Source: Lachnospiraceae bacterium
GTDB lineage: Bacteria > Bacillota_A > Clostridia > Lachnospirales > Lachnospiraceae
DNA: 64,000 nt
Direction of reading: 5' to 3'
Assembly (NCBI GenBank): GCA_018365895.1
Contig: JAGZJD010000003.1
Location: forward strand, 1 to 64,000
The position numbers and the translations under genes were made by a program. The notes under the pieces were generated by a model. It did not search any database and was not told the DNA's origin. It saw nothing but the letters and a program-made list of their open reading frames with translations. Of this stretch, positions 9,125 to 17,459 are shown piece after piece; the stretch's first letter is position 1, and each line of letters opens with the position of its first letter.

Positions 9125-9430
9125 GTTTGTAAAAAGCAATCAGTGGAAAAGGATGCATATGTTTGTGATATAGAAATTGCCTTTTATTCTTAGAAGAATT
9201 ACGTTATAATAAAATCGAAATAATCTGTTTGGCAAACCGAGGATATTTATTCAGATACAATGTTTCCAAATGATTTGAGACCGGAGGAAAATCACGGATA
9301 TAGAACAAAATATCAGGGGTAGAGAATCGTTACACAAATTGTATGATAAATACTTATAAAGGCTGATGATTTCTGCGGTAAATGTTCATGCAGATATTGT
9401 CAGTTTTTCTATATTTAGAGGAGGAGTTTT
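9125..9430. other. Intergenic spacer before the antiporter gene
   Basis: No supported gene. A TATAAT (9205-9210) has no well-spaced -35 box. A 20-codon open stretch (ATG 9260, reading MFPNDLRPEENHGYRTKYQG) has no ribosome site and may be a remnant. AGGAGGAG just before 9431 serves the antiporter gene. Confidence 0.4.
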
Positions 9431-10639
9431 ATGTTATTGAGCATTGCATTGATTTTGCTTGTAGGTATGTCTATGGGATGGATATGCAGAAAAATTAAAT
9501 TACCGAGTTTGCTCGGGATGTTGTGTACAGGTATTATTCTTGGACCGTATATGTTAAATTTATTGGACGAAAGTATTCTTGGAATATCAGAAGAACTTCG
9601 TAAAATTGCATTGGTGATTATTCTGACAAGAGCAGGACTGGGATTGGATCTCTCCGGGTTGAAAAAGCTTGGACGACCTGCAGTTCTTATGTGTTTTATT
9701 CCGGCTTCTTTTGAAATTGCAGGGGTATTATTATTTGCTCCAAAATTGATGGGCTTAACACTATTGGAAGCTGCCATTATGGGAGCAGTTCTTGCAGCAG
9801 TTTCTCCGGCAGTTGTTGTACCAAGAATGGTTAAATTAATGGATGAAGGGTATGGAGTAAAAGAAGGCATTCCGCAGTTAATTCTTGCAGGCGCTTCGGT
9901 AGATGATATTTATGTTATTGTTTTATTTTCTACTTTTACCGGAATGATGCAAGGTGAAGGCGCTTCTGTTATTAATTTCCTGAATATTCCTATTTCTATC
10001 TTGGGTGGAATTGCAATAGGGGTATTTGCCGGAATTTTGTTAGCTTATTATTTCAAAATGGTTCATATACGAGATACTTCAAAAGTATTGATGATTTTGA
10101 GTATTTCATTTGTCCTTATAACAATAGAAGATAAATTAACGACAGCAATTACATTTTCTGCGTTGATAGCAATTATGTTTATCGGAATAGGATTACAGAA
10201 GAAAAGAGAAGTTGTTGCAAAAAGACTTTCTGTGAAGTATGAGAAATTGTGGGTAGCTGCGGAAATATTTTTATTTGTATTAGTTGGGGCAACGGTAAAT
10301 ATCGGATACTTGGGAAAAGTCGGATTGAAAGCATTTGCTGTCATGATAGGGGCGCTTTCATTTAGAATGTTTGGTGTATTTATATGTCTTCTTGGTACAA
10401 GTCTGAAGAAAAAAGAAAGAATATTTACAATGTTGGCATATACGCCAAAAGCGACTGTTCAAGCTGCGATTGGAGGAATACCATTAGCGCTTGGATTTTC
10501 CTGTGGTGATATAGTGCTTACCGTTGCTGTACTTGCAATAGTATTTACAGCTCCCATCGGAGCGTTAGCAATTGATTTGTCATATAAAAAACTATTAAAA
10601 AATGACAAAAGAAAGGGCGAGAGAAACCAGAATATTTAA
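9431..10639 (+). CDS. Cation:proton antiporter (CPA1/NhaP-like)
   Basis: 402 residues, almost entirely hydrophobic, with about 12 membrane helices. LPSLLGMLCTGIILGP near residues 24-39 is the usual first conserved helix of Na+/H+ exchangers. The paired aspartates in AGASVDD (Asp158-Asp159) are the expected ion-binding site. It probably exchanges Na+ or K+ for H+ across the cytoplasmic membrane for pH or ion balance. It is monocistronic, with about 365 bp of spacer upstream and an unrelated PhoH gene downstream. The transported ion is not evident. Confidence 0.85.
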   Translation: MLLSIALILLVGMSMGWICRKIKLPSLLGMLCTGIILGPYMLNLLDESILGISEELRKIALVIILTRAGLGLDLSGLKKLGRPAVLMCFIPASFEIAGVLLFAPKLMGLTLLEAAIMGAVLAAVSPAVVVPRMVKLMDEGYGVKEGIPQLILAGASVDDIYVIVLFSTFTGMMQGEGASVINFLNIPISILGGIAIGVFAGILLAYYFKMVHIRDTSKVLMILSISFVLITIEDKLTTAITFSALIAIMFIGIGLQKKREVVAKRLSVKYEKLWVAAEIFLFVLVGATVNIGYLGKVGLKAFAVMIGALSFRMFGVFICLLGTSLKKKERIFTMLAYTPKATVQAAIGGIPLALGFSCGDIVLTVAVLAIVFTAPIGALAIDLSYKKLLKNDKRKGERNQNI

Positions 10640-10813
10640 AGAGGATCTTATGTAGATCGCTTACTGGCCAGAAAGTATTTGGATATAATTGAATTACATT
10701 TTACATATATTTTATGAAATTGTACACTGGATTATATAACAAAGATGTAACATATCAATGAAACCTTATATTGATATTTGTATTCAAAGTTTTAGTGTAT
10801 AATGGGGAATTTT

Positions 10814-12187
10814 ATGGAAAAAATTTATGTACTTGATACGAATGTACTTATCCAGGCGCCATATGCGATTGAATGTTTTAAAGAGAATGAAGTAATATTG
10901 CCAATGATTGTATTGGAAGAACTTGATAATTTAAAAAAAGATGAGGGAGAAAAAGGTATCAATGTGCGAAAGATTATTCGCACTCTGGAGTCATATAGAA
11001 ACAAAGGGAATTTGATTGAAGGGGTAGAGACAGATGCTGGCGGTATGCTGAGAGTAGAAAAAAATTATTTAAATGTTGAATTGCCGCCGGATCTTCTGGA
11101 ATATAAATCTGATAATAGGATATTGAAGGTTTGTGTGGGACTTGCAAAAGAACGGGAAGAAGAGGTTATTCTTGTAACAAAAGATATTCTTTTGCGCATA
11201 AAGGCGCAACTTCTGGGAGTTCGAGCAGAAGATTTTACAACAGAGCAAGTTGCTGAACATAAGGAACAGTACCTCGGAAGAAAGGAAGTATTTGTTTCAG
11301 AGGAAATATTTAAAGAATTTAAAAAGAAAGGTGTTCCGGCAGAGGCTGTATATTCTTGCGATGAAAGAGGATGTTGCTATCAACCAGAACTATACGAAAA
11401 TGAATTTATTATATTAAAAGCGGACCAATCTTCAAAGAAAACACAGCTGGGACGGGTGGAAAATGGAATCATCCGTAAATTAGAATATAGAAAAGTAACA
11501 CCATATGGTGTTAGTCCGAGAAATGTGGGGCAATATTTTCTCCAGGAAGCATTAATGCAGCCAGCAGAAAATGCTCCGCTTGTGATTGTGAAAGGGATGG
11601 CGGGAACAAGTAAGACATTTTATTCGTTGGCGGTAGGGTTAGAAAAAGTGTTAAATAATCCGTCAGGAGAATATAGAAGAATTCTTATATGCAGGCCAAA
11701 TGCGCAGTTTGATTCAGATATTGGCTTTCTTCCTGGAAATGAACAAGAAAAAATTTCTCCGCTGATGAGACCGATTCTAGATAATCTGGAGCAATTAGTG
11801 GATTCAAGTGAGAGTGAAAGATATTTGAATGAGCAGGAATTAAGCGATAAAGTACAGGAAATTTTTGAAAGAGGAATTATCCAGGCAGAGGCATTGAACT
11901 TTATTCGTGGAAGATCAATTATAAAAACGTACCTTATCATTGATGAGGCACAGAACATGACGCCAGCTCAGATTAAGGGAATTATTACACGTGCAGGAAA
12001 AGATACTAAAATTATTCTTTTAGGAGATCCGAATCAGATTGATCGTCCATATTTGGATGAACGAACCAATGGGTTAAGCTATGCTGCAGAGCATATGAAA
12101 GGGAGTTCTCTCTGTTGGCAGATTACATTGTTGCCGGAAGAGTGTGAGCGGTCGGTTCTGGCTACAGATGCTATTCAGCGATTATAA
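10814..12187 (+). CDS. PIN-PhoH family ATPase (YlaK-like)
   Basis: 457 residues in two parts. Residues 1-140 are a PIN nuclease domain, beginning YVLDTNVLIQAP with the first acidic metal ligand. The C-terminal half is a PhoH ATPase with Walker A GMAGTSKT (about 261-268), Walker B YLIIDEAQN and the PhoH motif LGDPNQID. Such fusions are thought to be ATP-driven RNA helicase/RNases. I prefer ATG 10814 over the in-frame ATG at 10802: the first ATG lies in a TATAAT-like sequence, and TGGGGAA sits about 5 nt before 10814. A strong terminator follows, so the gene is monocistronic. Confidence 0.88.
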   Translation: MEKIYVLDTNVLIQAPYAIECFKENEVILPMIVLEELDNLKKDEGEKGINVRKIIRTLESYRNKGNLIEGVETDAGGMLRVEKNYLNVELPPDLLEYKSDNRILKVCVGLAKEREEEVILVTKDILLRIKAQLLGVRAEDFTTEQVAEHKEQYLGRKEVFVSEEIFKEFKKKGVPAEAVYSCDERGCCYQPELYENEFIILKADQSSKKTQLGRVENGIIRKLEYRKVTPYGVSPRNVGQYFLQEALMQPAENAPLVIVKGMAGTSKTFYSLAVGLEKVLNNPSGEYRRILICRPNAQFDSDIGFLPGNEQEKISPLMRPILDNLEQLVDSSESERYLNEQELSDKVQEIFERGIIQAEALNFIRGRSIIKTYLIIDEAQNMTPAQIKGIITRAGKDTKIILLGDPNQIDRPYLDERTNGLSYAAEHMKGSSLCWQITLLPEECERSVLATDAIQRL

Positions 12188-12206
12188 AAACTGAAATTAA
12201 CTATAG

Positions 12207-12252
12207 AAAAGACTTTAATGGAATGAGAAAAGTACATTAAAGTCTTTTTATT
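12207..12252 (+). terminator. Terminator after the PhoH gene
   Basis: A perfect 14-bp stem, AAAAGACTTTAATG (12207-12220) with CATTAAAGTCTTTT (12235-12248), then TTATTTTAC. Confidence 0.85.
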
Positions 12253-12350
12253 TTACATGTTTTTAACAAAGATATTGCTTAAATTTGATATGAATGCGTT
12301 AGCATTAAATATGGAATAGTATGTAAATTGATAAGAAAGGGACAATTTAA

Positions 12351-14468
12351 ATGAAAAAGCAAAAGGGAAAAGAAAAACAAGAAGAGAAGATCATATATAT
12401 GATGAATCGGGAACTGTCCTGGTTAAAGTTTAATGAGAGGGTGTTGAATGAGGCGGGAAATCCAAGAGTACCGTTGGCAGAACGATTGGCATTTATGTCG
12501 ATTTATCAGTCGAATTTAGATGAATTTTATCGAGTTAGAGTTGGGACACTAATGGATCAAATGGAGTCTTCAGAAATTGTACGGGAAAATAAAACCAACA
12601 TGACAAGTGAAGAGCAGGTTAAGGCAATTTTGAAAGTAACGAGAGAGTTAGATAAAAAGAAATCAGTGATTTATGAACAGTTAATGGGAGAATTGGAACC
12701 AAAAGGAATCCGGTTAATCAATTTTAATAAATTATCGGCAGAAGAGGGAAAGCTTTTAGAAACATATTTTGATCAGGAAATTGCTCCATATTTGTCTGCG
12801 AATATCATAAGTAAACAACAGCCTTTTCCTTTCTTAAGTAATAAAGACATTTATGCAGTGGCATTATTGGAATCTAAAGGAGGAAAAACAAGAACAGCTA
12901 TTATTCCATGCAGTAATAACGTTTTTAAAAGACTAATTGACATTCCGACTAGAAAAGGTACATTTATGTTGTCAGAAGAACTGATTCTTCATTTCCTTCC
13001 GAAAATATTTAAAAATTACAGCGTAAAAGAAAAATCATTACTCCGTGTGACGAGAAATGCGGATATTGATACAGAGACAATATATGATGAGGATCTGGAT
13101 TACAGAGAAGTTATGGAAAATCTGATTAAGCAGAGAAAGCGGATGAATCCTGTAAGAGCAGAATTTTCAAGAGTATTAAATAAGAAATTAATCAACAATC
13201 TGTGTAAAGATATACAAGTAAAAAAAGAACATGTATTTCTTTCAGAAGTTCCTTTAGATTTATCCTTTGTATTTGCAATTCAGAGCTATTTAAAAGGCAC
13301 GAATCAGGAAGAACTTTTTTATCAAAGAAGAACTCCGAGAATGACAGCGCAAATAAACGAAAAAATCCCATTAATCCCACAAATTATGGAGAAAGATTTG
13401 CTGCTGTCGTATCCATTTGAAAGTATTAGACCATTTATAAATTTGCTGCATGAAGCAGCAGAAGATGAAACGGTTGTATCTATTAAGATTACGCTGTATC
13501 GCCTGGCAAATAAAAGCCAGATTGTTGATGCGTTAGTGGAGGCAGCAGAAAATGGCAAGGAAGTTGTTGTGCTAGTGGAACTTAGAGCCCGGTTCGATGA
13601 AGAAAGTAATATTGAATACTCTAGAAAATTAGAAGAAGCAGGCTGTAGAGTCATTTATGGGCTGAGTGGTTGTAAAGTACATTCCAAACTTTGTTTGATT
13701 TCTAGGAAAACAGATAGTGGTGTATCGTATATTACTCAAATTGGAACAGGAAATTACAATGAAAAAACATCTGCACTATATACCGACTTATCTTTAATTA
13801 CTGCCAATCAAAAAATAGGAAAAGAAGCGGCGGAAGTTTTTGCTGCATTGTTAAGAGGAGAAACTATAGAACATACGGAGATTCTTCTGGTAGCTCCTAA
13901 ATGTCTGCAAAATAAGATATTGGATATGATAGACGAAGAAATTGAGTATGCAAAAAATGGGCAGGAGGGCTATATTGGAATTAAGATTAATTCCCTGACA
14001 GATAAAGTAATTATTGATAAATTGGTAGAAGCATCTCAGGCGGGTGTAAAGATAGAGATGATTATCAGAGGAATATGCTGTTTAATTCCAGAAGTAGAAG
14101 GCTACACGGATAATATCAAAGTTGTTAGTATTGTTGGAAGATTTTTAGAACACTCCAGAATTTATCGGTTTGGAACGAGAGACAGGGAAAAAGTATATAT
14201 TGCTTCGGCTGATCTTATGACAAGAAATACAACACGGCGTGTAGAAGTAGCAACCCCGATTTTTGATGAGAAATTAAAACAGAATATTGATTGGATGTTT
14301 GAAACAATGCTTAATGATGATGAAAAAGGGAAACGCCTGACAGCAAAAGGAGTATATATAGATCAAAATCTGGGAAAAGGAAAATTAAATTCTCAAGAGA
14401 TTTTCTATGCGATGGCCTATACAAATGCAGAGAAACGTTTGGCAGAAAATACTATAGAACATGAATAA
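12351..14468 (+). CDS. ppk1: Polyphosphate kinase 1
   Basis: 705 residues, full length for PPK1. The N-terminal domain begins NRELSWLKFNERVL (19-32). The phospholipase-D-like catalytic domains contain GCKVHSKLCLIS with the phospho-accepting His444. A second PLD-like motif, FLEHSRIYRFG, lies around residue 600. The enzyme reversibly transfers the ATP gamma-phosphate onto inorganic polyphosphate. The stop overlaps the start region of the HD-domain gene, so the two are translationally linked. The start follows AAGAAAGGGACAATTTAA. Confidence 0.95.
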   Translation: MKKQKGKEKQEEKIIYMMNRELSWLKFNERVLNEAGNPRVPLAERLAFMSIYQSNLDEFYRVRVGTLMDQMESSEIVRENKTNMTSEEQVKAILKVTRELDKKKSVIYEQLMGELEPKGIRLINFNKLSAEEGKLLETYFDQEIAPYLSANIISKQQPFPFLSNKDIYAVALLESKGGKTRTAIIPCSNNVFKRLIDIPTRKGTFMLSEELILHFLPKIFKNYSVKEKSLLRVTRNADIDTETIYDEDLDYREVMENLIKQRKRMNPVRAEFSRVLNKKLINNLCKDIQVKKEHVFLSEVPLDLSFVFAIQSYLKGTNQEELFYQRRTPRMTAQINEKIPLIPQIMEKDLLLSYPFESIRPFINLLHEAAEDETVVSIKITLYRLANKSQIVDALVEAAENGKEVVVLVELRARFDEESNIEYSRKLEEAGCRVIYGLSGCKVHSKLCLISRKTDSGVSYITQIGTGNYNEKTSALYTDLSLITANQKIGKEAAEVFAALLRGETIEHTEILLVAPKCLQNKILDMIDEEIEYAKNGQEGYIGIKINSLTDKVIIDKLVEASQAGVKIEMIIRGICCLIPEVEGYTDNIKVVSIVGRFLEHSRIYRFGTRDREKVYIASADLMTRNTTRRVEVATPIFDEKLKQNIDWMFETMLNDDEKGKRLTAKGVYIDQNLGKGKLNSQEIFYAMAYTNAEKRLAENTIEHE

Positions 14469-15138
14469 AAAGGTGAAAGAATTGAACTATAAAGAGATAC
14501 TGAAAAATGAAGAAGTAATTGAATTTTTAAAAAAAGGAAATGAAAATCTTGGCTTACTTGGATATACAGATCATTCAGAAAAGCACTGTGCAATTGTTGC
14601 CAAGAGAGCAGGAACAATCTTAGAGCAATTTGGGTATTCAGAGCATGAAATAGCACTCGCAGAAATCGCAGGAGCACTGCATGATATCGGAAATGTGATT
14701 AACAGGCAGAATCATGGGGAATACGGAGCGATTTTGGCAAATTCTATTTTAGAAAAAATGGGGATGGATTTACAGGACAGAGTAGTGATTATGTCTGCTA
14801 TAGGAAATCATGATGAATCTACTGGAGAAGCTGTTGATCCTATCTCTGCAGCGCTTATTCTTGCGGATAAAACAGATGTTAGAAGAAATCGGGTGAGGAA
14901 TAAAGATAAATCAAGTTTTGATAAACATGACCGTGTTAATTATGCAGTAACTAATTCAGCTGTAAAAATTAATCAGGAGAAGCGACTTATCACGCTAAAT
15001 TTGCAGATAGATGAAGAAATTTGTACAATGTATGAATATTTTGAAATCTTTCTCGGCAGAATGCTGATGTGCAGAAAAGCGGCAGAACTACTGGGGGCAA
15101 GATTCAAACTTACAGCGAATGGCAGTAAGGTTTTATAA
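14461..15138 (+). CDS. HD-domain phosphohydrolase linked to ppk1
   Basis: 225 residues. The metal-binding HD signature is ALHDIGN with His74-Asp75, preceded by His38/His42 (DHSEKH) and followed by a later GNHDES. HD proteins hydrolyse phosphoester or phosphoanhydride bonds; the substrate here is unknown. ATG 14461 overlaps the ppk1 end by 8 bp but has no clear ribosome site. An in-frame TTG at 14482 lies 7 nt after AAAGGTG (14468-14474) and may be the true start, giving 218 residues. Coupling to ppk1 suggests a role in polyphosphate or nucleotide-phosphate turnover, which is inference. Confidence 0.8.
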   Translation: MNKKVKELNYKEILKNEEVIEFLKKGNENLGLLGYTDHSEKHCAIVAKRAGTILEQFGYSEHEIALAEIAGALHDIGNVINRQNHGEYGAILANSILEKMGMDLQDRVVIMSAIGNHDESTGEAVDPISAALILADKTDVRRNRVRNKDKSSFDKHDRVNYAVTNSAVKINQEKRLITLNLQIDEEICTMYEYFEIFLGRMLMCRKAAELLGARFKLTANGSKVL

Positions 15139-15140
15139 AA

Positions 15141-15184
15141 AATGTTGAAATGGATTTTGTAAGGAATCCATTTCAACATTTTTG
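15141..15184. terminator. Bidirectional terminator
   Basis: A perfect 16-bp stem, AATGTTGAAATGGATT (15141-15156) with AATCCATTTCAACATT (15165-15180). It is flanked by A-tracts and T-tracts, so it serves the HD gene and the convergent 96-residue gene. Confidence 0.9.
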
Positions 15185-15187
15185 TAG

Positions 15188-15478
15188 TTAGCTTAACTGT
15201 ACTTCTTTTGCTTCTTCCGGTTTGAATTCGTTGTATAAATCGTAGATGTTATGTCCTGTAGATTCTCCGAGAACACGTCCTTCTAAAGAGTAGCAACGGA
15301 TGAAACGTTTCGGGTCGATAGATGACCAGTGTTCAATATCCCAGCTCATATATCCGTCAGCGTCAGATTTCTTTTCATTTAAGATTAAGTCAACCTGGCG
15401 TCCGGCAACCATAATATCGATCAATCCTTTTTCATCCAGTTCTAATTCTGTTTTGTTTACTGTGTCATATACTTTCAT
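15188..15478 (-). CDS. Small conserved-looking protein of unknown function
   Basis: 96 residues, acidic and soluble, opening MKVYDTVNKTELELDEKG. I do not recognise the family. Mixed beta-strand-like segments and an aromatic patch (MSWDIEHWSSIDPKRFIRCY) suggest a small folded domain. It has a good ribosome site (GTGGAGGAATAGAAT), its own TTGTAT-17-TATAAT promoter and a terminator, so it is very likely real. It is divergent from tatD. Confidence 0.75.
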   Translation of the reverse strand: MKVYDTVNKTELELDEKGLIDIMVAGRQVDLILNEKKSDADGYMSWDIEHWSSIDPKRFIRCYSLEGRVLGESTGHNIYDLYNEFKPEEAKEVQLS

Positions 15479-15554
15479 ATTCTATTCCTCCACTATCTTT
15501 TCCGCGCTTGCAGTAAATTTCCGTAGCGTGGTCTCTTTTCGAGATGATTCTATA

Positions 15555-15583
15555 TTGAATTATAGTATGTTTTCTCCTATAAT
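15555..15583 (+). promoter_or_regulatory. Promoter toward tatD-rsmA
   Basis: TTGAAT (15555-15560), a 17-nt spacer and TATAAT (15578-15583). It overlaps almost completely with a promoter on the other strand. Confidence 0.65.
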
Positions 15584-15587
15584 ACAA
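15559..15587 (-). promoter_or_regulatory. Promoter of the 96-residue protein gene
   Basis: Read on the minus strand: TTGTAT (15587-15582), a 17-nt spacer and TATAAT (15564-15559). The two opposed promoters share nearly the same 33 bp. Confidence 0.7.
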
Positions 15588-15668
15588 GGTAGTTTTTGTA
15601 AAAAGCGAAAGCTTGCCAAAGTGTTTCATGACGCATTGGTGCCTTTCGCGGAAAGGCGGATTAGAAGA

Positions 15669-16430
15669 ATGATATTTGATAGTCATGCACATTATGATGA
15701 TGAGCAGTTTGATGAAGATAGAGAACAATTATTAAATACAATGAAAGAACATGGAGTGGGAACGATTGTTAATATCGGGGCGACACTTCGTTCCTGCGAG
15801 ACAACACTTGTATTGGCGCAAAAATATCCATTTATTTATGCTGCGCTTGGGGTACATCCGGATGAGGTCGGCGATCTGAATGAAGAGACATTTGCCTGGC
15901 TGAAAGAGCAGTGCCGGAAGGAGAAGGTTGTGGCAGTTGGAGAAATCGGACTTGATTACTATTGGAACAAAGAAGCAAAAGAGATGCAGGAGAAATGGTT
16001 TATCCGGCAGCTTGAACTTGCGAGAGAGCTTCAGCTTCCATTCTCTATCCACAGCCGGGAGGCTGCTGAAGATACGATGCGGATTATGAAAGAACACGCA
16101 GCAGATCTCAGAGGTGTCATTCATTGTTTTTCTTATTCTCCGGAACAGGCGGAGGAATATGTAAAGATGGGATATTATATTGGCGTTGGGGGTGTTGTCA
16201 CGTTTAAGAATGGCAAGAAGCTCAAAGAGACGGTTCGGAGAATTCCGTTGGAGCGGATTCTTCTGGAAACAGACTGTCCGTATCTTGCGCCGGAGCCGAA
16301 TCGGGGCAAACGAAATTCTTCTATCAACCTTACATATGTGGCGGAAGAGATTGCAAGAATCAAAGAAATCAGTTATGATGAAGTAGTAGCCCAGACAGAA
16401 AAAAATGCCCGGGAATTATTTGGAATTTAA
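15669..16430 (+). CDS. tatD: TatD-family metal-dependent hydrolase/DNase
   Basis: 253 residues. All family motifs are present: MIFDSHAHYD with the two metal histidines, EIGLDYYW, PFSIHSREA, HCFSYS and LETDCPYLAP. The family shows 3'-5' DNase activity and is linked to DNA repair and quality control. The open frame extends upstream to 15300, but that extension is antisense to the 96-residue gene and its promoter. ATG 15669 gives the standard TatD length and N-terminus. rsmA follows after 24 bp, the usual Firmicutes order. Confidence 0.92.
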   Translation: MIFDSHAHYDDEQFDEDREQLLNTMKEHGVGTIVNIGATLRSCETTLVLAQKYPFIYAALGVHPDEVGDLNEETFAWLKEQCRKEKVVAVGEIGLDYYWNKEAKEMQEKWFIRQLELARELQLPFSIHSREAAEDTMRIMKEHAADLRGVIHCFSYSPEQAEEYVKMGYYIGVGGVVTFKNGKKLKETVRRIPLERILLETDCPYLAPEPNRGKRNSSINLTYVAEEIARIKEISYDEVVAQTEKNARELFGI

Positions 16431-16454
16431 AGAGAAAAGGAGTTCAGTTTATAT

Positions 16455-17330
16455 ATGCCAGAACCAACATTGGGTAATCCACAAAATACAATTGCAGTGC
16501 TGCAGAAATATAATTTTTCATTTCAAAAGAAATTTGGTCAGAATTTTTTGATCGATACGCATGTGCTGGATAAGATCATAAGAGCGGCAGAGATTACAAA
16601 AGATGATTATGTGTTGGAGATCGGACCGGGAATCGGTACGATGACGCAGTATCTCGCCAATGCAGCCAGAAAGGTAACGGCTGTTGAGATCGACAAGTCG
16701 CTGATTACGATTCTTGCAGATACATTACAAGAATATGATAATGTTTCGGTTATTAATGAAGATGTGTTGAAAGTGGATATTGCAAAGCTTGCACAGGAGG
16801 AGAATGGCGGCAGACCGATTAAAGTGGTAGCCAATCTTCCGTACTATATTACAACACCGATTATTATGGGCTTATTCGAGAGCCATGTGCCGGTAAAGAG
16901 TATTACGGTTATGGTGCAGAAAGAAGTGGCAGACCGTATGCAGGTGGGACCGGGAACAAAGGATTACGGAGCCCTTTCTCTGGCGGTACAGTATTATGCC
17001 AGGCCATATATTGTGGCAAACGTTCCGCCGAATTGTTTCATGCCGCGGCCGAAGGTTGGATCTGCAGTTATCAGACTGGAGCGCTATGAGGAGTCGCCGG
17101 TACAGGTAGAAGATGAACACTTGATGTTCCGCATTATTCGCGCATCATTTAATCAGCGAAGAAAGACACTCGTAAATGGACTTGTGAATTCACCGGAGAT
17201 TTCTTTTGGGAAAGAGGAGATCATTTCCGCAGTTGAGAAGCTAGGGAAAGGGGCGTCTGTGCGTGGAGAGGCGCTGACGCTGGAAGAATTTGCGGCATTA
17301 AGTAATTTTATGAGTGAAATGAGAAAATAA
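16455..17330 (+). CDS. rsmA: 16S rRNA dimethyladenosine transferase RsmA/KsgA
   Basis: 291 residues. FSFQKKFGQNFLID (22-35) is the RsmA N-terminal signature, EIGPGIGTMT is SAM motif I and VANLPYYITTPII is the catalytic N-(L/P)-P-Y motif. It dimethylates two adjacent adenosines near the 3' end of 16S rRNA during small-subunit maturation. It follows tatD by 24 bp and has an AAAAGGAG ribosome site. A terminator lies about 45 bp downstream. Confidence 0.95.
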   Translation: MPEPTLGNPQNTIAVLQKYNFSFQKKFGQNFLIDTHVLDKIIRAAEITKDDYVLEIGPGIGTMTQYLANAARKVTAVEIDKSLITILADTLQEYDNVSVINEDVLKVDIAKLAQEENGGRPIKVVANLPYYITTPIIMGLFESHVPVKSITVMVQKEVADRMQVGPGTKDYGALSLAVQYYARPYIVANVPPNCFMPRPKVGSAVIRLERYEESPVQVEDEHLMFRIIRASFNQRRKTLVNGLVNSPEISFGKEEIISAVEKLGKGASVRGEALTLEEFAALSNFMSEMRK

Positions 17331-17375
17331 TATGATGCGATAGAATCAAGAGAAAAATCGCATTACAAGAGAGAA

Positions 17376-17430
17376 AAAACAGCAGTTTTCCGGACAGAGT
17401 GTTCTGTCGATAGGAATACTGCTGTTTTTA
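17376..17430. terminator. Terminator between rsmA and yesN-like gene
   Basis: AAAACAGCAGTTTTCC (17376-17391) pairs imperfectly with GGAATACTGCTGTTTT (17413-17428), followed by TTATTATA. The inner GGACAG/CTGTC also pairs. It probably works for both convergent genes. Confidence 0.7.
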
Positions 17431-17459
17431 TTATATAATTCTGTCTTATGCAGATATGT

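Noticed and set aside
9260..9322. 20-codon open frame before the antiporter
   Set aside because: No ribosome site within usable distance and no family resemblance. Treated as a possible remnant only.
15300..15668. N-terminal extension of TatD
   Set aside because: It is antisense to the 96-residue gene and its promoter. TatD's conserved start MIFDSHAHYD begins at 15669.
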